Shown: positions 1 through 8,561 of the stretch, piece by piece
Layout: every line of letters begins with the position of its first letter
How positions within the stretch are numbered: position 1 is the first letter of the stretch
From: Paludicola sp. MB14-C6
GTDB lineage: Bacteria; Bacillota; Clostridia; Oscillospirales; Ruminococcaceae
DNA: 64,000 nt
NCBI RefSeq assembly: GCF_030908625.1
Contig: NZ_CP133133.1
Location: 1,054,001-1,118,000 of the forward strand
Direction: 5' to 3'
Program-made: the position numbers and the translations under genes
Notes under the pieces: generated by a model
Told to the model about the DNA's origin: nothing
The model's database searches: none
Seen by the model: the letters and a program-made list of their open reading frames with translations, nothing else

Positions 1-1198
1 ACAAAGACGGCTGACAATGGTTTGTGTAATGCTCCATCCAATCAATCATATACTCTTTTAAGTAATTCAAATCATACTGATAATCATCAAAACGAACATG
101 TCCCGGTGTTTCTAAATGATCAAAAGAGAATACCATATCCAGTTCTTTGCGATAATCTGCGGTTAACAACTTACTCATTTCCATTCCGGTTCCCGGAGTT
201 TCACCAACAGAAAACGCTTTATATGGAGCAAATGCTTTTGCTTGAAGCTCTCTTAAATATTCATGAAGCCTTGGCCCATAAAAATAATGCTCAACACCTG
301 TATATTCCATCAAAGCGCCAATACTTTCATTACCAGCAGGTAATCCCTCGCGTTTGGATATATAGTTGATAACATCCATTCGAAATCCGTCGACACCTTT
401 ATTAAGCCACCATTTTACCATGTCCTGAATTTCTTTGCGGACTGCTTCACTCTCCCAATTTAAGTCCATTTGCTTTTTAGAAAACAAATGCAACGCATAC
501 TGATTACACTCTTCAATATAGTTCCATGCACTTCCGCCAAAGAACGAAGTCCAATTATTCGGATTATCTTTGAAAATATAATAATCATGATATGGAGAAT
601 TTGGCTCATGAATTGCCTTTTGAAACCATTCGTGCTCATCTGATGTATGATTTACAACCAAATCCATTATCAATTTCATCCCACGAGAATGAATTTCTTG
701 TAATAGTACATCAAAATCCTGCATTGTTCCAAACTCTGTCATGATTTTTTGATAATCTCGAATATCATATCCATTGTCATCATTTGGAGAATCATAAATC
801 GGAGAAAGCCAAATTGCGTCAATGCCAAGCTGTTTTAAATAATCAAGTTTTTCAATCATACCCTGTAAATCGCCTATTCCGTCGCCATTTCTGTCTTTAA
901 AGCTTCGAGGATATATCTGATAAAAAACAGCCTCTTTCCACCATGCCTTTTGGATTGGGCAAGTATCTGTTTGGGGAACATCTGGTTCACTGTTTAATAA
1001 TTCTAATAAAGTTTCAACAAAGCGATCATCTATTTGCTTTTTCAATAGTTTAGGTAATGCTTTTAGTTTCAAATTGCTAACAAGTGGATTCGTAATTGCG
1101 TGTTCCTTAACACCCATTTGCAGCAATATTTTTTTGATAATATCCCGCCCGATTGGGTTAGCATACACATCTTTTATACGATTATTCTCTGTTAACAT
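1..1198 (-). CDS. GH13 alpha-glucosidase (oligo-1,6-glucosidase type), 3' part outside window
   Basis: Retaining alpha-glucosidase of family GH13 that would release glucose from short alpha-glucosides in the cytoplasm (no signal peptide). The frame is open from the ATG at 1198 to the left edge, about 399 codons. After an N-terminal extension of about 85 residues the catalytic barrel begins at WWKEAVFYQIYPRSF. Conserved region I (DLVVNHTSDEHEW), region II with the nucleophile Asp (DGFRMDVIN) and region III with the acid/base Glu (FSVGET) are all present; the region IV Asp lies beyond the edge. The extension contains a NPIGRDIIKKIL stretch resembling small helical modules seen on other bacterial glycosidases (inference). 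It starts 4 nt after the transporter stop, with a CAGGAG site, so it is the last visible gene of a four-gene operon. Exact substrate is unknown. Confidence 0.88.
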   Translation of the reverse strand, partial: MLTENNRIKDVYANPIGRDIIKKILLQMGVKEHAITNPLVSNLKLKALPKLLKKQIDDRFVETLLELLNSEPDVPQTDTCPIQKAWWKEAVFYQIYPRSFKDRNGDGIGDLQGMIEKLDYLKQLGIDAIWLSPIYDSPNDDNGYDIRDYQKIMTEFGTMQDFDVLLQEIHSRGMKLIMDLVVNHTSDEHEWFQKAIHEPNSPYHDYYIFKDNPNNWTSFFGGSAWNYIEECNQYALHLFSKKQMDLNWESEAVRKEIQDMVKWWLNKGVDGFRMDVINYISKREGLPAGNESIGALMEYTGVEHYFYGPRLHEYLRELQAKAFAPYKAFSVGETPGTGMEMSKLLTADYRKELDMVFSFDHLETPGHVRFDDYQYDLNYLKEYMIDWMEHYTNHCQPSL

Positions 1199-1202
1199 AA
1201 CA

Positions 1203-2570
1203 CTACTCCTGCTCTGTTTTAATATCGCCACGCTCAGCTAATTCAACTAGTATTTTATCAAAAAGCTCTTTGTCAATCTTAAATTTACAACGATAAATAA
1301 TATAGCTTATCAAAATAATAATTAAAGGTAAGATTAACATAGCTGATTTCATAGTTACTAATCCTGCTTTAGAAACATCATCAGGTGTTACAGCTGAGTT
1401 AATTCCGGATATAATAACAGTTATACCAACAATACCACTTGCAATTGCTCCTCCGATTTTATTAATAAATGGCTGAACGGAAAAAGTAATACTTTCATTT
1501 CTTCGTCCAAGCTTCCATTGTCCGTATTCAACCGTATCGGTTAAAAACATCAACATCAATAACTGTATAAATGCTTCACCAACAAATATCAATACACCTG
1601 CTATTCCAATTGGTATCATCTGCATTGGAGCAAAGAAGAAAATGATATATCCTACTACAACTAATATAGTAGAAAATCCATATAGCTGCTTTCGATTAAA
1701 CTTCTTTGAAAAAAGCGGAAATACAGCTAAAGCCAATAATTGTGAAACTCCTAAAATAGCTGCAAACACAGAGTACATGCCTTCGTCTTTAAAGGCATAT
1801 TTAAAGTAATACACACCAAAGCTTGTTGTTGTACAATATCCAATAGAAAATAAGCCCATAGAAATTGCAGTAAATAACAGCTGGTCATTTTTGAATAGCA
1901 CACGAAACATTTCTTTTAATGAGGTTGACTCCGGTTTTACTTGAATGCTTCTATCTTCTTTTACTCCAAAAACAGTAAAACAAAGAAATGCCCAAGTGAT
2001 TAAAACGATTGCTATTGTAATAAGTAACCAAGCTTTTTTGCCTCCGCCCAATGCTTCTGTTGCAGGAAGAATACCTACTACCGTTATAAATAGACCGACG
2101 TTCGCACAAATACGAGCAAATGAACCTGTTTTTTCTCGTTCTTTTTGATTGAGCGTTAAAGAAGGAAGCATAGACCAATAAGCAATATCATTAGCGCCAT
2201 ATGTAAGATCCCATAGTAAATAAATGATGATGAAAGATACAACATACCATGTACCCTTTAATCCCATGTCAAAGAATAGTAAAATGGTAAGCAATCCGCC
2301 TGTAATTCCGCCTATTACAATCCATGGCTTAAATTTTCCAAAACGTGAACGAGTATTATCAACCAAGAATCCCATGATAGGATCATTTATTGCATCAAAT
2401 ATACGTAAAATCGTAAATGCACCTGTCATCCACCACATAACGGAATCAGGTAAATTTAAAATTTCAGTTAAATAAAAAAGCAAATACATACTAACTATCG
2501 TATAGAGCATATCTCTACCCACAGTGCCAAGACCAAAGAAATATCGATTGCGTTTTGCCATATTATTCAT
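1203..2570 (-). CDS. GPH-family sugar:cation symporter (MelB-like)
   Basis: Twelve-helix secondary transporter of the glycoside-pentoside-hexuronide:cation symporter family, moving a glycoside across the membrane with a cation. The 455-residue protein is full length for the family and carries the family signature after TM1-2 (NDPIMGFLVDNTRSRFGKFKPW), a MelB-type cytoplasmic loop. The ATG at 2570 follows GAGGAGG by 7 nt. It begins 2 nt after the GH36 stop and ends 4 nt before the GH13 start, so translation is probably coupled. Given the flanking alpha-galactosidase, beta-glucosidase and alpha-glucosidase, the likely cargo is an alpha-galactoside or mixed glucoside such as melibiose or raffinose; that is inference from context. 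Confidence 0.9.
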   Translation of the reverse strand: MNNMAKRNRYFFGLGTVGRDMLYTIVSMYLLFYLTEILNLPDSVMWWMTGAFTILRIFDAINDPIMGFLVDNTRSRFGKFKPWIVIGGITGGLLTILLFFDMGLKGTWYVVSFIIIYLLWDLTYGANDIAYWSMLPSLTLNQKEREKTGSFARICANVGLFITVVGILPATEALGGGKKAWLLITIAIVLITWAFLCFTVFGVKEDRSIQVKPESTSLKEMFRVLFKNDQLLFTAISMGLFSIGYCTTTSFGVYYFKYAFKDEGMYSVFAAILGVSQLLALAVFPLFSKKFNRKQLYGFSTILVVVGYIIFFFAPMQMIPIGIAGVLIFVGEAFIQLLMLMFLTDTVEYGQWKLGRRNESITFSVQPFINKIGGAIASGIVGITVIISGINSAVTPDDVSKAGLVTMKSAMLILPLIIILISYIIYRCKFKIDKELFDKILVELAERGDIKTEQE

Positions 2571-2572
2571 AG

Positions 2573-4906
2573 TTAATCCTCCTCATTTATTTTCTCTGCT
2601 ATATACAGATTGGATCCAAAATCTCCTAGCATACGGATTTTTTCGTTATACCCTGTTCCGATAAATTGTTCACACAAAGGGATACCCGCTCTCAAAGCAT
2701 TGTCAGAACAGATATAGCTTTCTATACAATCCCTCAAGCTGTAATGACGATTTGCAACATGAAGAATCATCCCATCCGGATTTAATTCAACTGGAAGAAC
2801 ATGTTTCATCAGCCCTCCAAACCGTTCGATATACAGTCGCTGTGGTCGGGTATGAACGGCATATTTTCCTTTTTCTAGCCCTGTTACATTTAATTTATCG
2901 CTGCTTTCTGCTGCGGTAGCTAAGGTTTGAAACAATCCTGTTAATGCCGTTTTTCTATCTTCGCTAATGCATTGCCACATTACCTTGTTCGATTTGTAGG
3001 TTTTCATTCTAGAAAACTTACCGTATTGGAACACATTGCGATATTGCTTGTAGAATGCAATTTGTTCTGTGATATCTTTTTTCTCCTCAGGACTTAGATA
3101 CTTTAAATCTAATTCATACCCTAAGCAGCCAAAACTTGCGACATGAAAGCGAGTTGCAAGTGGAGTATCGCGCAAAGTTTGCTGATGTGGAGATTGAGAA
3201 ACATGAGCACCCATAGTAGACAAAGGATAAAAATAAGATAATCCTGCCTGAATTTTCAAGCGTTCTATCGGGTCTGTATCATCTGAACTCCAAATTTGCG
3301 GACTGAAACATAACATTCCTAAATCAAAACGATTTCCACCGCTTGAGCAGCTTTCCAACAAAATATGCGGTCGTGGACAAAAAATACGTTCCAGTACCTC
3401 ATACAAACCGATAATATAACGATGATAAAACTCGCCTTGATTTTCAATTGCCGTAGAAAAGGCTTCCGCAATATGACGATTCATATCCCATTTTACATAG
3501 CTTATATTAGCTTCATCAAGGATACTGCCTACTTGTTTCACAATATAGTCACGCACTTCCTCTTGACACAAATCAAGTACGAATTGGTTTCGCCCAAGTA
3601 CGGCTTGTTTGCTTGGAAGCTTTACTGCATAATCGGGATGTGCTCGATATAGTTCACTATCTGAGTTGACCATTTCGGGCTCAAACCATAAGCCAAAATC
3701 CAAACCCAATGCCTTGATTTTACTTGCAAATGCTTTCATTCCTTGGGGTAGTTTTTTGGTGTTAACCGTATAATCGCCTAAACCGGCTTTATCTGTATTC
3801 CGTTCGCCAAACCATCCGTCATCTAATACAAATAATTCAACTCCAAGCTCCTTTGCTTGTTTGGCAAGTTGTAAAAGTTTATGTTCATTGAAGTCAAAAA
3901 AGTGTGCTTCCCAGTTATTTAATAAAATAGGACGCTCTTTTTTCTTCCAATTACCACGAACAATATTATTATTGATAAAATTATGAAATTGATGACTCAT
4001 ACCATTCAATCCACGATTGCTATAAGTCATTACACATTCCGGAGTTTCAAACTGTTCTTTGCTTGCCAACTTCCAATCAAAGCAATGAGGGTTAATTCCC
4101 ATTAAAATGCGGACATAATCTCGCTCATTTTTCTCAACTGCACTATAATGGTTTCCGCTATATACTAAGTTAAATGCATATACGTTTCCATATTCCTCAT
4201 TCGCATTTGCTTCCGCCAATAAAAAGGCCGGATTATGGCGGTTACTGCTTGCACCTGTTGTAGAAGAGTTCGTTACAATACCATAAGATATTGGGTGCTT
4301 ATGTATATTGGCTTCTTTAATCCACCCGCCGTCTAAGGTATACATTTGAAAATTCTCATCAGGCAAATCCAAAGCCATACTCATCATACGTCGAATTGTA
4401 ATCATTACATCCGTTTCATTTCTTAATACTGCTCTACGTGTTATGACATTAGCTTCTGCAAAAACTGAATAATACAAATCCACATACAATTCATTTGTTG
4501 TATCTTTTAAGGTTACAATTAAAGTTTCTGCTTCCCCATAAGCAGTAGGTAAGGTTTTCATTGTTACGCAATTCTCTACTATTTTGTAGCCTACATATAT
4601 AAAGTCGCTTACAAAGCTCCCATCAGGCATTTTAAGCTCAGTTGGACTTTGCCGATAATCTCCTCGCCCATTGTCAGACCATTCTAAGCAGATACTATCA
4701 AGAGAATATACACTATCTGACTCATCGTAAAGTACACTACTTCCAACTTGAATTGTCCGCTTTTGTGCGAGCACATCAACATCATCAAAATCAGCTAATA
4801 ACGTTCCATAATAAATATGTTCCAAGTGACCATATTTGGTTTTACGAAATAGATATGTTGAATTTGCGGTATCTAATCGAAATGTTGTTTCATTTGCTTG
4901 GATCAA
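2573..4906 (-). CDS. GH36 alpha-galactosidase
   Basis: Alpha-galactosidase (777 residues, typical for the long GH36 enzymes) hydrolysing terminal alpha-galactose from raffinose-family sugars or melibiose in the cytoplasm. It has the N-terminal beta-supersandwich region, then the catalytic barrel with VLDDGWFGER, WFEPEMVNSDSELY, the nucleophile motif KWDMNR and the acid/base region CSSGGNRFDLGML...WSSDDTDPIERL, followed by the small C-terminal beta domain. No signal peptide. The start is a TTG at 4906: AGGGAGG sits 7 nt upstream and no better ATG is near. Second gene of the GH1-GH36-symporter-GH13 operon, 15 nt after the GH1 stop. Confidence 0.93.
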   Translation of the reverse strand: MIQANETTFRLDTANSTYLFRKTKYGHLEHIYYGTLLADFDDVDVLAQKRTIQVGSSVLYDESDSVYSLDSICLEWSDNGRGDYRQSPTELKMPDGSFVSDFIYVGYKIVENCVTMKTLPTAYGEAETLIVTLKDTTNELYVDLYYSVFAEANVITRRAVLRNETDVMITIRRMMSMALDLPDENFQMYTLDGGWIKEANIHKHPISYGIVTNSSTTGASSNRHNPAFLLAEANANEEYGNVYAFNLVYSGNHYSAVEKNERDYVRILMGINPHCFDWKLASKEQFETPECVMTYSNRGLNGMSHQFHNFINNNIVRGNWKKKERPILLNNWEAHFFDFNEHKLLQLAKQAKELGVELFVLDDGWFGERNTDKAGLGDYTVNTKKLPQGMKAFASKIKALGLDFGLWFEPEMVNSDSELYRAHPDYAVKLPSKQAVLGRNQFVLDLCQEEVRDYIVKQVGSILDEANISYVKWDMNRHIAEAFSTAIENQGEFYHRYIIGLYEVLERIFCPRPHILLESCSSGGNRFDLGMLCFSPQIWSSDDTDPIERLKIQAGLSYFYPLSTMGAHVSQSPHQQTLRDTPLATRFHVASFGCLGYELDLKYLSPEEKKDITEQIAFYKQYRNVFQYGKFSRMKTYKSNKVMWQCISEDRKTALTGLFQTLATAAESSDKLNVTGLEKGKYAVHTRPQRLYIERFGGLMKHVLPVELNPDGMILHVANRHYSLRDCIESYICSDNALRAGIPLCEQFIGTGYNEKIRMLGDFGSNLYIAEKINEED

Positions 4907-4921
4907 AAGACTACCTCCCTA

Positions 4922-6205
4922 TCAATAATGATATTCTTGAGGTTTTACATATTGATTATATAGCTCATCCGTAACGCCGCCTTGCGCTATGACCTTTGAA
5001 TAAAATTCTCCAGAATTCTTAATTGTACGCTCTTGCGTTTCATAGTTAACGTGCACTAAACCAAATCTTGCACTTTCGCCCTCAATCCATTCAAAATTAT
5101 CACAGAAACACCAATGATAATACCGTTCGATTGGCAAGCTTGACTCAGCTACTGCTTTTAAATGCTCATAAATATACTTACAACGGAAAGAATCTTCATT
5201 ATCGCAAGTTCCGTTTTCTGTTATATAAATTGGGCGCTTTAATACTTGATAAAGCTTTTCACTACAACGTACAATTCCTTCAGGATAAATCTCCCATCCT
5301 AAATCATTTGTAGGTGCATTTTGTTTTGTTCCATCGCCAAAACCGGTTACTGCTGTTCTTGTATAATAATTGATCGCTATAAAATCGCAATACTCGCCTT
5401 GGGCAATCTCATGATTTTTGCTTAATGGCCATTTGAATACTCCCGTGCACATTGCTTCCGTTATTGCACCTTGGAAAAAGCGTTCTGATAACTTTGTACA
5501 AATGCGATGCCATGGATTTTTATTGTCTGCCGGTTCAAATACCCTTACATGATTCGCAAAGCTTACTCTTGAATTATGATAACCCATGTCTTCACGCATT
5601 CTATGGATTAACTGATAAGCTTTAATATGACAAACAGACATATTTGACATAATTTGAATTGCTTTTCCAAATGACTTTTCTCCCGGAGGCCAATCGCCAA
5701 AAAAATATGATATGGTTGCATATACATTGGGCTCGTTTATTGTTATGTATTCTGAAACCAAATCGCCGAAAGATTGGACTACCAATGCAACAAAATCTAA
5801 GAAATATTGCATATTTTCTTTTTTCAAAAATCCACCTTTTTTTTCAAACCACATTGGGTTTGTAAAATGATGAATGGTTAGCAAGACAGAAATACCCTTG
5901 CTTTCTAGATAGCTCAATTCTTCTCGATAATGGGCAATTACCGATTCATCAACTTCACCTTCGTTTGGACAAATCCTTGCCCATTCAATTCCAAGGCGAT
6001 AAAATTGAATTTTCATTTCCGACATTAAATCTGCATCTTGTTGCCATAGATTATAGTGGTCTGTTGCACGAGCAGGGTTAGATTGATCCTTAATCTTGCC
6101 TTGATGATACCAATCATTCCAGTTATGACCGCATTCACCGCCTTCAATTTGTGTTGCTGCCGATGCAACACCTAAAGAAAAACCATGCTTGAATTCAAAA
6201 CTCAT
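4922..6205 (-). CDS. GH1 beta-glucosidase/beta-galactosidase family enzyme
   Basis: Family 1 retaining beta-glycosidase, cytoplasmic. Visible hallmarks: N-terminal FKHGFSLGVASAATQIEGG, acid/base Glu in TINEPNVYA, nucleophile Glu in YITENGTC, and WCFCDNFEWIEG...FGLVHVNYETQERTIKNSG at the C terminus, which forms the sugar/aglycone site. Length of 427 residues is slightly short but complete for GH1. The frame is open upstream to a TTG at 6223, but the ATG at 6205 is preferred because GGAGAGG lies 9 nt before it. First gene of the operon; the others handle alpha-galactosides and alpha-glucosides, so the true substrate may be a plant oligosaccharide. Substrate cannot be read from sequence. Confidence 0.92.
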   Translation of the reverse strand: MSFEFKHGFSLGVASAATQIEGGECGHNWNDWYHQGKIKDQSNPARATDHYNLWQQDADLMSEMKIQFYRLGIEWARICPNEGEVDESVIAHYREELSYLESKGISVLLTIHHFTNPMWFEKKGGFLKKENMQYFLDFVALVVQSFGDLVSEYITINEPNVYATISYFFGDWPPGEKSFGKAIQIMSNMSVCHIKAYQLIHRMREDMGYHNSRVSFANHVRVFEPADNKNPWHRICTKLSERFFQGAITEAMCTGVFKWPLSKNHEIAQGEYCDFIAINYYTRTAVTGFGDGTKQNAPTNDLGWEIYPEGIVRCSEKLYQVLKRPIYITENGTCDNEDSFRCKYIYEHLKAVAESSLPIERYYHWCFCDNFEWIEGESARFGLVHVNYETQERTIKNSGEFYSKVIAQGGVTDELYNQYVKPQEYHY

Positions 6206-6398
6206 AAAAAACGTCCTCTCCAAATAGTCGAGAGAAATAGCTCGTTACTTTAATAATGATTTTGAATAGATTGAAAAGTAAAACTATATCCCTCAAAATT
6301 TATTGATAAAGATGCCCTCATCTTATTAAAAACCAGATACGAATAAATATGTGTTTTGCTTCTATCATTCACTTTTTAATTGCAGTTTTGTTTCCTTT

Positions 6399-6427
6399 AT
6401 TATACATCTATTAAAAAATGGAAACAA
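6399..6427 (-). promoter_or_regulatory. sigma-A promoter for the GH1-GH36-symporter-GH13 operon
   Basis: On the minus strand TTGTTT, a 17-nt spacer and a perfect TATAAT. This gives a leader of about 185 nt before the GH1 start. The leader is AT-rich; I see no clear cre site or LacI operator in it. The rest of the 6206-6595 gap holds only this promoter and the terminator of the upstream small gene. Confidence 0.6.
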
Positions 6428-6536
6428 TATGTTAACACAATCTTCTACAAATCTCACAGATATTTACCATTTTAGTTGTAGCATTAGTCAATAGCAAAAT
6501 TGCATTGGAGCTTTGTTATATTCCTACCTAGAAAAG

Positions 6537-6560
6537 AAAGGAACGATTGCTCGCTCCTTT
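6537..6560 (-). terminator. Intrinsic terminator after the small membrane protein gene
   Basis: Stem AAAGGA-G-CGA / TCG-T-TCCTTT with a short loop, followed on the minus strand by CTTTTC. It lies about 36 nt after the stop of the 6596-6784 gene and upstream of the glycosidase operon promoter. Confidence 0.6.
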
Positions 6561-6595
6561 GCAAAAGACTACATTGAAAATTCTATCTACAATTA

Positions 6596-6784
6596 TTAAA
6601 TAAAGGAAACCAAAACGATAAATAAAACGCCCGCACAAGCTATCGCAATCCCATTAATTCTTGTCCTTCTAATGGCTTTCTTGCACTCTCGCTCTTCTTC
6701 CTTTGTTGATTGTGCAGGTTTGATTGCCATTATAATTCCAAGCAAAACAAATACCCCACCTAAAGCATATGATACTATACCCAT
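6596..6784 (-). CDS. Small two-helix membrane protein, unknown function
   Basis: 62-residue protein of two hydrophobic helices (about residues 4-22 and 45-60) separated by a charged loop rich in Glu, Lys and Arg (KEEERECKKAIRRTR). The frame is open to a TTG at 6811, but the ATG at 6784 follows GGAGGTG by 6 nt and is chosen. I do not recognise the family. It lies downstream of ccdA/tlpA but is separated from them by a terminator hairpin at 6914-6948, and has its own terminator. Confidence 0.65.
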   Translation of the reverse strand: MGIVSYALGGVFVLLGIIMAIKPAQSTKEEERECKKAIRRTRINGIAIACAGVLFIVLVSFI

Positions 6785-6913
6785 TTCATTCACCTCCAAA
6801 TAACATTTCAAGCTGTTCGTTAGGAAGTAAAATCCTAATACTAATATATATGTTTGATTCTAGCATTATATTTAACTTTAGGGAAGAATACCTTTCGACA
6901 TAAATGATAAAAT

Positions 6914-6948
6914 GAATCCCGTTACAGGAAATTTCTATAACGGGATTC
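6914..6948 (-). terminator. Intrinsic terminator of ccdA-tlpA
   Basis: Eleven-base-pair stem GAATCCCGTTA / TAACGGGATTC just after the TlpA-like stop at 6956, followed on the minus strand by ATTTTATCATTT. Confidence 0.7.
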
Positions 6949-6955
6949 GTTCGTA

Positions 6956-7531
6956 TTATTTAATTTGTTTTATCGCTGCAACCAACGTTTCTTCGTCCAT
7001 TACACCGGCAAAGGCCTTTACAACATTCCCCTCTTTATCAATCAATAAGGTGGATGGAATTGAAGTTATCCCATACGTCATTCCAGCCTCTTGCGTAGTA
7101 TCAAAGAACACAGGAAAAGTATATTTATTATCTAAAATAAACTTTTTACCTTTTTCTACTGTCTCACGCTGTCCATCTACTAAATCCACCATCATAAATT
7201 GTATTTCATTTTTATTCTCTTGATAAATTTTATTAAAATGTGGCATTTCACTTTGACATGGACCACACCATGAAGCCCAGAAATTCAAAACAACCGATTT
7301 TCCTTTAAAATCTGATAATTGAACTTCCTTGCCATTTGCATCTACAACTGTAAAATCAGAGGCTTTTGTAGTTTGCTCCTCATTAACTTGAGAAGAAGTT
7401 TGCTGTTGTACTGATGGCGATTGGCTATTTGGTTTATATCGTTTTGATAGAAATGTATAAGCAACAGATGCAATTGCAAGTACTACCGCTAACAATATTA
7501 CAACCAAAATTGTATTCCGCTTTTTATTCAT
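6956..7531 (-). CDS. TlpA/ResA-like membrane-anchored thioredoxin
   Basis: Thiol-disulfide oxidoreductase of the TlpA/ResA type, acting outside the membrane. Residues about 7-29 form an uncleaved N-terminal anchor, followed by a Gln/Ser/Thr-rich linker and a thioredoxin fold from about residue 57. The active site is VLNFWASWCGPCQSEMPHF, with the CxxC and the cis-Pro loop SIPSTLLID near residue 160. The ATG at 7531 follows AAGGGAT. It is 16 nt downstream of ccdA, which delivers electrons across the membrane to such proteins. Role: reduction of extracytoplasmic disulfides, for example cytochrome-c maturation, sporulation or oxidative protection; which one is not decided here. Confidence 0.9.
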   Translation of the reverse strand: MNKKRNTILVVILLAVVLAIASVAYTFLSKRYKPNSQSPSVQQQTSSQVNEEQTTKASDFTVVDANGKEVQLSDFKGKSVVLNFWASWCGPCQSEMPHFNKIYQENKNEIQFMMVDLVDGQRETVEKGKKFILDNKYTFPVFFDTTQEAGMTYGITSIPSTLLIDKEGNVVKAFAGVMDEETLVAAIKQIK

Positions 7532-7547
7532 AAGTTAATATCCCTTC

Positions 7548-8231
7548 TTAAAAACTCATTAAGGATAAAAAATACCCCATATAACCTGTAGCCATTAAAA
7601 TGCCAACTAGTATTAACAATGATCCGCAAACAATGTTGATTACTCGATAATGTTTCTTTATAAAATCAAATGTTGTTTTCAATCGCTCAATTAAAACAGC
7701 GCTTAAGAAAAATGGAACACCTAATCCAAGCGAATAGCTGAATAACATAAAAATTCCTTTCATGCTTTCTCCGCCTTGAGCTGCTAACATTAAAGCGGAT
7801 CCTAGAAATGCGCCAACGCATGGTGTCCATCCGATTGAAAAAATGATACCAAACAAAACGGATGAAAAAAAGCCTAAATTAACGGTTTTTGCTTTCCATT
7901 GATGGTTATTATTCAAAAACGGGATTCGAATGATGCCAATAAAATTCAAACCAAAGAATACCACAATTAAGCCGGTTATCCAGTTAATTATTTTTTGATA
8001 TTCACGCAAAAATCCACCTAATGTTCCCGCAAATGCACCAAGCAAAATAAAAACAATTGTAAAACCTAAAATAAATCCTAAAGCATTTATCAGCGTTTTA
8101 TGGGTTTTTCTTTCCTCAATTTTAGAGCCATTTTGACCCGCGAAATAAGAAATGTAAATTGGAAGCATCGGCAATAAACATGGTGAGATAAACGTAATAA
8201 TACCTTCTAAAAATGAAATCAAATAATCCAA
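7548..8231 (-). CDS. ccdA: CcdA-type transmembrane thiol:disulfide electron carrier
   Basis: Six-helix CcdA/DsbD-gamma family protein of 227 residues that moves reducing equivalents from cytoplasmic thioredoxin to extracytoplasmic thioredoxin-like partners. The two redox cysteines are visible in SPCLLPMLPIYISYF (helix 1) and GWTPCVGAFLGSALML (helix 4), the usual pseudo-repeat. The start is a TTG at 8231, with AAGGGCGG 7 nt upstream. It forms a two-gene operon with the TlpA-like gene downstream, its probable partner. An inverted repeat TGTGA-N5-TCACA lies about 60 nt upstream. Confidence 0.92.
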   Translation of the reverse strand: MDYLISFLEGIITFISPCLLPMLPIYISYFAGQNGSKIEERKTHKTLINALGFILGFTIVFILLGAFAGTLGGFLREYQKIINWITGLIVVFFGLNFIGIIRIPFLNNNHQWKAKTVNLGFFSSVLFGIIFSIGWTPCVGAFLGSALMLAAQGGESMKGIFMLFSYSLGLGVPFFLSAVLIERLKTTFDFIKKHYRVINIVCGSLLILVGILMATGYMGYFLSLMSF

Positions 8232-8290
8232 TAAAGTACCGCCCTTCTATATTACTTATTTTATAGTATACACATTATCAATTAACTTTC

Positions 8291-8305
8291 TGTGATGAAG
8301 TCACA
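8291..8305. promoter_or_regulatory. Inverted repeat TGTGA-N5-TCACA upstream of ccdA
   Basis: Perfect 5-bp arms separated by TGAAG. It resembles CRP/FNR-family half sites, but their usual spacer is 6 nt. Placement about 60 nt ahead of ccdA would suit a redox regulator; assignment is inference only. Confidence 0.3.
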
Positions 8306-8442
8306 AACAATTAGCAAACACAATCGAAAACAACTCCGATTCATATAATATATCAATCAATTCATGTCAGATATGCTACTGCAAATTGGATGACATATAT
8401 ACCTTTTATTGATCAGTACTTCATATTATATATTTTTCAGAA

Positions 8443-8468
8443 ACTTTTAGAAAATAAAACATATAATA
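8443..8468 (+). promoter_or_regulatory. Possible sigma-K-type promoter for the SpoIID-like gene
   Basis: AC, 15 nt, then CATATAATA, close to the mother-cell sigma-K consensus (AC-N16-CATANNNTA). A second CATATTATA lies at 8422-8430 without a good upstream AC. It is about 95 nt ahead of the start at 8562. The region 8310-8560 is otherwise featureless AT-rich sequence. Confidence 0.4.
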
Positions 8469-8561
8469 AAAATAATATGATTATACTTATATTGAAAAGC
8501 AATCATTTGCCTCTAGTTTATGTAAACAAATCATTAAAATACTGTACAAAGGTGTGATAGT

